A stretch of 64,000 nucleotides of DNA, from positions 5,162-69,161 of the forward strand of contig DAONDQ010000002.1 in assembly GCA_035402645.1 (NCBI GenBank), given 5' to 3'. The notes below the pieces were generated by a model. The model did no database searches and was not told the origin of the DNA. It saw only the letters and a program-made list of their open reading frames with translations. Shown piece by piece: positions 54,502 to 61,500 of the stretch. A program made the position numbers and the translations under genes. Source of the DNA: DAONDQ01 sp035402645 (GTDB lineage: Bacteria > Cloacimonadota > Cloacimonadia > Cloacimonadales > DAONDQ01). How positions within the stretch are numbered: position 1 is the stretch's first letter; the number at the start of each line of letters is the position of its first letter.

Positions 54502-54659
54502 CGTGATTCCTTTTTAGTAGAGTTAACTCAAGTTGCACAAACAAACTTATATATCTTTTATTGTAAAGTTTTTTATCCATAATCTTCATTGAATAATTTA
54601 CTTGCCAAGATTTTACAGATTTTGAATCAATATAATCACTTTATGTAAAAGAGGCAATT

Positions 54660-56306
54660 ATGATCACCGAGAATTTTGTCCCCTATCTGATCGATTCATT
54701 AAAAGAATTCTGGGATTTACCAGCTTTTACCGATTATGGCAAGAATACTATCACCTATGCTGAAGCAGCAAGGGAGATTGCCTGGTTGTATAAGGTTTTT
54801 GCGCAATCGGGTATACAAAAGGGCGATAAGATCACGCTTTCCGGTAAAAACTCCACCAACTGGGCTATTGTTTATCTTGCAACCGTATCCTATGGAGCTG
54901 TGGTTGTTCCCGTACTTGCCAATTTCAGTCCGGAAGATATGCAGCATATCATTAATCATTCGGAATCAAAATTTGCATTCATTGCAAAGGAGATTTACGA
55001 TAGCATCGATGAAACGAATCTCAGGCAGATCGAATGCATCGCCAATCTGAATGATATGTCCCTTCTTATTGATCATAAAAAGTACTTTGCCCAGGACAAA
55101 TGGGAGAGCCTGCGTTCCGAAGCAAAGCAATCCATCCGCAGTCGTGACGAATTCAAGGAAATCTTCCCGACAGATAATGCAGACTTGGCAGCCATCATTT
55201 ACACCTCCGGGACGACTGGTTTTTCGAAGGGCGTGATGCTCCCTCACAATTCTCTTATGGCTAATGTGATCGTCGCAAGAGAGAATTTATTATTCAAGGT
55301 CGGTGCCCCTGTCATATCTTTCCTACCTCTTGCCCATGCCTATGCCTGTTCTTTTGATCTGCTCTATCCCTTCACGCGCGGGAATCATATTTATTTCATG
55401 GATAAAACCCCATCTCCAAAAGTATTACTGCAGGCAATGCAGGAGGTAAAACCATACGTTGTTCTGGCAGTTCCCCTGATGCTCGAAAAGATATACAAAA
55501 AGACAATTCAGCCAGTTCTTGAAAAAACAACTGTGAAAGTTGCACGGAATATACCGCTTGTGAAGGACATACTGAAAAAGAAATTCCACGATAAACTGAT
55601 TGAAGCCTTCGGCGGCAGAATCACCGAATTTGTTGTGGGTGGTGCGGCATTGAATCCTGAAGTGGAGATATTCCTGAAGGAAATTAAATTCCCATTCACG
55701 ATTGGTTATGGGATGACAGAATGCGGTCCTCTGATATCCTATATTCGTTGGCATCTGCACCGTCCATTCTCATCAGGTAAAGTCGTTGATTTTTTGAAAG
55801 TGACCATTGATTCTCCCGATCCCGCGAATATCCCTGGTGAAATCATTATCGAAGGCGAGCAAGTCATGAATGGTTATTACAAGAATCCTGATGCGACAAA
55901 GGATGTCTTGGACGATAGGAAAAGATTGCATACAGGTGATATCGGTACCATGGATAAGGATAATTTTGTCTATATCAAGGGAAGGTCAAAGAACATGATA
56001 CTCGGTTCTTCCGGAGAGAACATCTATCCTGAGGAAATTGAGCAGAAGATGAACAATCTTCCCTATATTGCAGAAACTCTTGTCGTGGAGCGAAATCATA
56101 AACTGGTAGCCCTGGTTTACCCTGACTACGAACTTCTCGATCAGGAAAAGATCCATGAATCTGAATTAGCCGGAATTATGGAGGAAAACAGGAAAAAACT
56201 GAATCAGTCCGTTTCTGAATTTTCGCGCATCGGACAGATCAAGATTGTTTCAGAGCCTTTCCAAAAGACACCTACGCAAAAAATCAAGAGGTATTTATAC
56301 CATTAA
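54660..56306 (+). CDS. long-chain acyl-CoA synthetase (AMP-forming)
   Basis: 548 residues, with AAAAGAGGCAATT before the ATG. The adenylate-forming motifs are complete: YTSGTTGFSKGV (ATP/phosphate loop, ~181-192), GYGMTECGP (~343), GEIIIEGEQVMNGYYKNPDATK (spread before the hinge), HTGDIGTMDKDNFVYIKGRSKNMI (hinge Asp and Lys region) and PTQKIKRY with the C-terminal catalytic Lys. It activates fatty acids with ATP and CoA. Transcribed alone, divergently from the helix-hairpin-helix operon. Confidence 0.93.
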   Translation: MITENFVPYLIDSLKEFWDLPAFTDYGKNTITYAEAAREIAWLYKVFAQSGIQKGDKITLSGKNSTNWAIVYLATVSYGAVVVPVLANFSPEDMQHIINHSESKFAFIAKEIYDSIDETNLRQIECIANLNDMSLLIDHKKYFAQDKWESLRSEAKQSIRSRDEFKEIFPTDNADLAAIIYTSGTTGFSKGVMLPHNSLMANVIVARENLLFKVGAPVISFLPLAHAYACSFDLLYPFTRGNHIYFMDKTPSPKVLLQAMQEVKPYVVLAVPLMLEKIYKKTIQPVLEKTTVKVARNIPLVKDILKKKFHDKLIEAFGGRITEFVVGGAALNPEVEIFLKEIKFPFTIGYGMTECGPLISYIRWHLHRPFSSGKVVDFLKVTIDSPDPANIPGEIIIEGEQVMNGYYKNPDATKDVLDDRKRLHTGDIGTMDKDNFVYIKGRSKNMILGSSGENIYPEEIEQKMNNLPYIAETLVVERNHKLVALVYPDYELLDQEKIHESELAGIMEENRKKLNQSVSEFSRIGQIKIVSEPFQKTPTQKIKRYLYH

Positions 56307-56321
56307 ATAGTCAGTATCCGT

Positions 56322-57380
56322 TTATTCAGTATTGTCAGAGAAATTGGGATCACTAAGTATCTCGGAGAACGGCTTTGTCATCTTGAATTCCTTCAATATG
56401 ATATTCATGGCTGAGGTAATGGGAACTGCCAGGATCATTCCGATCGGTCCCCATATCCAAGCCCAGAATACCAGTGAAATAATGATGATGATCGGTGAGA
56501 GATTCAGACTCTCTCCCAATATCTTCGGTTCTGCAATACTGCCGATCAGGGTATGACTCAAAGCAAGTGAACCTGCAATTGCCAACACATGCCAACTCAT
56601 GCCATATTGCAGCGATGCAATCAGAATCGGTACGATAATGGCGATTCCCGGACCCAAAGTGGGGATGAAGACAACGATAAAGGTTATGAATCCCATGACA
56701 AGCGGAAAATCGATACCGAATATCAGCATCATCAGTGTTTCAACGATCGCTGCTCCCAAGCAGATCAATGTTTTATTCACGAGGTAGCGGACAACCTGGT
56801 TTTCAATTTTAAAGAGCATTTTATGCGTTATTTCCTTATCCTGCCTGCTGATGGTCTGATATATCCTTTCGACAAAGCGATTATGATCCGCAATGATGAA
56901 GATGACAAATATGATCATGAACAGAATATACATGATCAGATAAAAAGTGTTTTTCATGAAGGAAGTGATGAAATTGTTCATTGAACCTTGCGACAACCAT
57001 TTCAAATAACTCAATTGCGGATGCATGTAATTACTGATCTCACCTTCGGTGATTCCAAAATATGAACCTACATTGAAGGCAATATTCATAATTGCCGATT
57101 CATACTTGGGAAGTTGCATGACGAGGCTATTGAAACCTTCATAGATCAGGAAAATGACCAGTCCGATGAATATCAGCAGAATCAGGGTGATTAGGATGAT
57201 GTTTATCGCATTGGGTATCTTCTTCTTGATCAGGAACCGATGTAGGGGAGCAATCAGGAAAGTGAAAAAGACTGCAAAAAACAAGGGAATGAAGATTTCC
57301 TTTAGTGTCTTTACACATACCACCAATAATGCCAAACTGATAAAAATCAGGCAATTACGGATCCATTTCATGTCTGTCAT
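56322..57380 (-). CDS. AI-2E family transporter (PerM-like)
   Basis: 352 residues, start ATG 57380 after AGAGGTATTTCA. Seven or eight membrane segments are visible, with the typical order: two N-terminal helices (IFISLALLVVCV, FIPLFFAVFFTFLIAPL), an amphipathic middle region, and a C-terminal block with FIPTLGPGIAIIVPI and SLVFWAWIWGPIGMILAVPIT. Family members exchange small metabolites or ions; the AI-2 label is inherited and should not be taken as function. It follows the NAD(P)HX repair gene by 37 bp and may be co-transcribed. Confidence 0.9.
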   Translation of the reverse strand: MTDMKWIRNCLIFISLALLVVCVKTLKEIFIPLFFAVFFTFLIAPLHRFLIKKKIPNAINIILITLILLIFIGLVIFLIYEGFNSLVMQLPKYESAIMNIAFNVGSYFGITEGEISNYMHPQLSYLKWLSQGSMNNFITSFMKNTFYLIMYILFMIIFVIFIIADHNRFVERIYQTISRQDKEITHKMLFKIENQVVRYLVNKTLICLGAAIVETLMMLIFGIDFPLVMGFITFIVVFIPTLGPGIAIIVPILIASLQYGMSWHVLAIAGSLALSHTLIGSIAEPKILGESLNLSPIIIIISLVFWAWIWGPIGMILAVPITSAMNIILKEFKMTKPFSEILSDPNFSDNTE

Positions 57381-57417
57381 TGAAATACCTCTAACGATCT
57401 GTTCATTCTGATTCGCC

Positions 57418-58938
57418 TTAATCCAGATATTCGTTCACAAAAAGCGCATCAATCACATCTGTGGGAAGTATGGAAGGTGTTTGCCTGATGCGCGCCAATC
57501 CTTCAGCCGTTTTCCCCAGTAGCCACGAAGCTGCAGGTGCTGCCTGGTGAATCGGCAGATGCTGACCGATGAAGGAAGTGATGATTCCCGCAAGCACATC
57601 CCCGCTGCCACCTGTCGCCAGTCCGTCATTACCTGTCACGATAAAGTCCATGTGCTTGTCATCTGCATAGATCGTGGTTGAAGATTTAAGCAGTACTTGC
57701 GTTCCCCAAGTCTGGACGAATTTTGAAAGCTGACCGATAATATCATTTTCCAATTCATCCACAGTGATCCCTGCAAGCCTGGAAAATTCACCCATATGGG
57801 GAGTGAGAATGATCGGTTTCCCCTTGAGATGGAATAACATCGAAGAATCAGCAGCCAGCGAATTCAAACCATCTGCATCAATGACCATGGGCTTGGACCA
57901 GTATTTCAGAAGATAGGAAACTAATGCCTGAATCTTCTCACCTTTCCCGATGCCCGGTCCAATCAGCAGTACATCGAATGGTTCAAGCATTTCCAATAAA
58001 CTCTCATTATCGTACATATCCTCGTCTTTTTGCGGAATGATACGCGTCATGAGTTCCATGACCTTCCCCGCAAAGACCATTTCCATACCTTTGGGATAAA
58101 AGAGGGTGACCAATCCAGCACCTGCTCTCAGGCATGCTTTGGAGGACATGAGAGCAGCCCCTGCAAAACCTGGTGAACCTGCGATGACAGCGATTCTTCC
58201 ATAGGAACCCTTATGATTCAAGCGATTGCGGGCAGGGAAAATCACATCCTCTCTCGCAAGCAGTTCGGCAGATTGCTCTTCGCCAAAGTACTTATCCGGT
58301 AAGCCGATATCGATCAAATGGGTACTTCCGCAGTACGACATACCCTTGTTCAGGATCAGACCATATTTCCAAGCGCCCAACGTCAATGTATAATGAGCAT
58401 GAACACACGTTTCAGAATTACCGGTAAAACTATCCAAACCTGATGGAATATCGATGGATACGATTAAGGATGCATGGGCGTTGATCACATTGACTGCTTC
58501 GATCGCGTAATCTTCCAATTTGCCTTTAAAGCCGATACCGAAAATGGCATCGATCACACATGCGCTTTTTTCCACCGTTTCACTTAATCGGCGGACACTT
58601 ATCACATCCCAAGTACGTATTACTTCTATATCCATTTGATTGCAAAGTTCAAGATTCGCCCGTGATTCCTCTGTCATTTTCTCGGGGTTTCCCAATAGAA
58701 CAACCTGCACGGGATAATGCCAATGTGCCAGCCAACGAGCTATCACAAATCCGTCACCACCGTTATTTCCTGTGCCCGAGAAACAAATGACATTTCCTTT
58801 CCGGGGAAGAATGTGATCCCGGATATATTCGGCGCACCCTTTTCCCGCATTTTCCATCAGGATACGTGAATTAATACCAAATTCATCCATCGTTCGTTTA
58901 TCAATTCTCTTCATTGTTTCAGGAGATACGATCTTCAT
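57418..58938 (-). CDS. nnr: bifunctional NAD(P)H-hydrate epimerase/dehydratase
   Basis: 506 residues, start ATG 58938 after AAGGAGGAACC. Residues ~1-215 are the epimerase (YjeF_N) domain: INSRILMENAGKG and CFSGTGNNGGDGFVIARWL. Residues ~225-500 are the ADP/ATP-dependent dehydratase (YjeF_C): KGSYGRIAVIAGSPGFAGA, LIGPGIGKGE, PIILTPHMGEFSRL, NDGLATGGSGDVLAGI. Together they repair damaged NADHX and NADPHX. The start overlaps the stop of the upstream kinase gene as ATGA, in an operon with MazG, another nucleotide house-cleaning enzyme. Confidence 0.95.
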   Translation of the reverse strand: MKIVSPETMKRIDKRTMDEFGINSRILMENAGKGCAEYIRDHILPRKGNVICFSGTGNNGGDGFVIARWLAHWHYPVQVVLLGNPEKMTEESRANLELCNQMDIEVIRTWDVISVRRLSETVEKSACVIDAIFGIGFKGKLEDYAIEAVNVINAHASLIVSIDIPSGLDSFTGNSETCVHAHYTLTLGAWKYGLILNKGMSYCGSTHLIDIGLPDKYFGEEQSAELLAREDVIFPARNRLNHKGSYGRIAVIAGSPGFAGAALMSSKACLRAGAGLVTLFYPKGMEMVFAGKVMELMTRIIPQKDEDMYDNESLLEMLEPFDVLLIGPGIGKGEKIQALVSYLLKYWSKPMVIDADGLNSLAADSSMLFHLKGKPIILTPHMGEFSRLAGITVDELENDIIGQLSKFVQTWGTQVLLKSSTTIYADDKHMDFIVTGNDGLATGGSGDVLAGIITSFIGQHLPIHQAAPAASWLLGKTAEGLARIRQTPSILPTDVIDALFVNEYLD

Positions 58939-60425
58939 GGTTCCTCCTTCAGAATGATCTCCATTGTAGTACCCTCACCGACAGTGCTTTCCACCACGCG
59001 AATTTTCCCATGATGGTAGTCTTCGACAATGCGTTTTGCCAAACTCAAGCCAAGTCCCCAACCGCGGCTCTTTGTCGTAACTCCGGGTTCGAATATCTTA
59101 TGGAACATGGATTTCGGCATACCTTTTCCTTCATCCTTGATCAGGATTGTGAACAATTGATTCTTGTATGTTGCCGTAATAATGATATTGCCACCTTTCT
59201 GGGACATGGCATCGATACAGTTCTTGATGATATTCTCGAGTGTCCACTTGATCAGATCGGGTTCGATTTTGAGCACATGGTCTTGAATCTTGGAAATGTA
59301 ATGGATACTGATCTTCGAACCCAGATGCGGGAGCCTCTCCTCAAAATAGGATACGGTCTCCTCAATCAGAAGATGGAGGCTGTATGGTACCAACTTAATG
59401 GAAGACCCCACTTTTCCGAATCGGAACGAGATATCCTTCAGGTGATCCACGTCTGCTGACATATGGTCCAGCATGGTTCTGATTTCAGGATAATTATCTT
59501 CATTTGAAAGCTTCATTCTCAAAAAATCGATCCAACCCATCAAAGAAGTGATGGGCGTGCCAAATTGGTGTGCCGTCTCCTTGGCAAGACTCACCCAAAG
59601 CGCATCCTTTTCAGTCTTTCGCAAGAGCATCAATCCATATACACCGAAGAGGATGAATCCAATGACAAGCAGCAATTCAATAAAGGACATATACCGTATC
59701 TGCTGCAGTGATTTTGATGCCTTGAAATAGACAAAACCAAGATTATCCCCCTGGCTTTGCAGGGGAATTTCATACATTCCAAGCTGCTTGATGCTCAGCA
59801 GGCGTCTTTGGAATTCGGATAATTGGGAATAGGATAGATTCTCATCGATATTGATGTTGCGCCAATACAGCGGGATATGGTTCAAATCCGTCACAATGAT
59901 GGGATAGTCGATCTTCTTGATAAAGTCCTGGAATGTGACAGGAGGAAGGTAATATACATAATTGATGATCTTGTTCTTGTATCTGACAGGAATCTCATCC
60001 ATTGTATGGATGAAGTGAAAGAGTTTTCGCTGCTGCTCGAAATTCAATTCTTCAAAACGCTTATTCTCATCGATTTCAATATTCTTCCAATAAGTTGGCA
60101 TGCGTTTACTGTCGGTCAAAATCACAGGATAGGTGATCTTCTTGATAAATTCATCCCTTATATAGGAACCCATCTTCGCATCATAATTATCATCGGGTAT
60201 AAACGTCAGGTAAGTGGCAAAAAGTTCCGGAACGATCGTGGAGTTGATTTCGGCATTCTTTAAATAGTTATCCGTGTATGCAATATAATTGGCAAAGATC
60301 TTGGGAACAAGTTGAGCATCTTTCTTCGCATTTTGGATGAGGATATTGGTATAAACGATAAATACCCCCATCAAGACAAGAGAACCTATAATAAAATAAA
60401 TTCGCATGAGTACATTACGATTCAT
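58935..60425 (-). CDS. membrane sensor histidine kinase with duplicated extracytoplasmic repeat
   Basis: 496 residues. A membrane helix (9-30) and a second one (~247-268) enclose an extracytoplasmic sensor. The sensor contains two copies of a ~67-residue unit, residues 93-159 and 168-234: FIKKITYPVILTD ... YWKNIEIDEN and FIKKIDYPIIVTD ... YWRNINIDEN. The cytoplasmic part has H286 in KETAHQFGTP (H-box), ENIIKNCIDAM (N box), DEGKGMP (G1), FEPGVTTKSRGWGLGLSL (F and G2 boxes). It overlaps mazG by 11 bases and nnr by four. No response regulator is adjacent. The ligand is unknown. Confidence 0.9.
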   Translation of the reverse strand: MNRNVLMRIYFIIGSLVLMGVFIVYTNILIQNAKKDAQLVPKIFANYIAYTDNYLKNAEINSTIVPELFATYLTFIPDDNYDAKMGSYIRDEFIKKITYPVILTDSKRMPTYWKNIEIDENKRFEELNFEQQRKLFHFIHTMDEIPVRYKNKIINYVYYLPPVTFQDFIKKIDYPIIVTDLNHIPLYWRNINIDENLSYSQLSEFQRRLLSIKQLGMYEIPLQSQGDNLGFVYFKASKSLQQIRYMSFIELLLVIGFILFGVYGLMLLRKTEKDALWVSLAKETAHQFGTPITSLMGWIDFLRMKLSNEDNYPEIRTMLDHMSADVDHLKDISFRFGKVGSSIKLVPYSLHLLIEETVSYFEERLPHLGSKISIHYISKIQDHVLKIEPDLIKWTLENIIKNCIDAMSQKGGNIIITATYKNQLFTILIKDEGKGMPKSMFHKIFEPGVTTKSRGWGLGLSLAKRIVEDYHHGKIRVVESTVGEGTTMEIILKEEP

Positions 60426-61191
60426 GTTTTTTCACCAGGTCCCAGATTTCGTCCAATTGTTCAAGGGTCGATTCATAGATGTTTTGACCATTTTTCGAAT
60501 AGTGATCTTCAATGCTCTTGAATCTTCTCTCAAATTTACGTGTAGTATCATTCAATGCACCTTCTGCATCGATATGAAGTTTTCTGGCGAGATTGACAAT
60601 CGTGAACAGCAGATCACCGATCTCTTCCCGAATGTGATCCGGGTTATCCTGATCCAGTGCTTCGAGAAGTTCGTTCTTCTCTTCCTCGAGTTTGTCCAAT
60701 ACAGGATGGATATCCTGCCAGTCAAAACCTGTTGAGGCAGCCTTCTCCTGCGTACGCTGTGCTTTGATCAGCCCCGGCATCGTTTTTGGAATACCATCTA
60801 ATATGGACTTTCGATGCAGTTTCTTTTCCTTGTGTTTGATCTTTTCCCAATTCAGTTTTACTTCATCAGCGTCTTTCAGGGTTTCATCTCCAAAGATATG
60901 AGGATGCCTGTGAATCAACTTGTGATTGATGCCGTTGAGCACATCTGCCATCGTGAAGTCATTATTTTCTTCAGCAATTCTTACCTGCATGACGATATGC
61001 AGCATGATATCACCCAGTTCCTCACATAAGGCATGGGAATCATCCAATTCAATCGCTTCCACGGCTTCATAGACTTCTTCAATGAAATTTGGGACAAGGG
61101 AACGGAGCGTCTGTTTCAGATCCCAAGGGCAGCCATTTTCCGGATCACGCAAGGACCCAACAATATCGATCAGTTGGTCAAATTCATTCAT
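60415..61191 (-). CDS. mazG: nucleoside triphosphate pyrophosphohydrolase MazG
   Basis: 258 residues from ATG 61191, with GAGGATATT upstream; a frame to 61266 is longer but lacks a site. The first MazG domain holds the metal motifs ENGCPWDLKQT, EEVYEAVEAIE and EELGDIMLHIVMQ; the second holds EEEKNELLEAL and EEIGDLLFTIVNLARK. Both ExxE/ExxD sets are intact. MazG hydrolyses NTPs to NMP and PPi, clearing damaged nucleotides and lowering ppGpp in E. coli. It is the first gene of the mazG-kinase-nnr operon. Confidence 0.95.
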   Translation of the reverse strand: MNEFDQLIDIVGSLRDPENGCPWDLKQTLRSLVPNFIEEVYEAVEAIELDDSHALCEELGDIMLHIVMQVRIAEENNDFTMADVLNGINHKLIHRHPHIFGDETLKDADEVKLNWEKIKHKEKKLHRKSILDGIPKTMPGLIKAQRTQEKAASTGFDWQDIHPVLDKLEEEKNELLEALDQDNPDHIREEIGDLLFTIVNLARKLHIDAEGALNDTTRKFERRFKSIEDHYSKNGQNIYESTLEQLDEIWDLVKKHES

Positions 61192-61272
61192 AATATCCTC
61201 TAAATTACATAGAGGATGAATAGAAAAAATAAAGCAAGTGAAATTTGTAGGAAACACAGAAACCACAGATAA

Positions 61273-61371
61273 GTCACCTTAATGATTATATAGCCTTCAC
61301 CTAAAGATTACCTAGGAATCACCTATACTTTGTTCGGTCATGGTTCGGTTATAGATCGATCGTGATTCGTT
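61273..61371. repeat. 11 bp periodic array, nine units
   Basis: Units such as CTTCACCTAAA, GATTACCTAGG and AATCACCTATA pass into CTTTGTTCGGT, CATGGTTCGGT, TATAGATCGAT and CGTGATTCGTT with an unchanged 11 bp period. Lies in the 309 bp between mazG and the secreted FN3 gene; nothing else was seen there. Confidence 0.55.
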
Positions 61372-61500
61372 TTTGCTTGATTCAAAAATATAGCAGGGTT
61401 CTTCCATGATTAGGATATGAAAAGAATATGGACTCCAAGCTGTTTCAATTCCTGGAGTCCATAATTCACATGTTGCTTAAAAGGAGTCTATTCAAGCATC

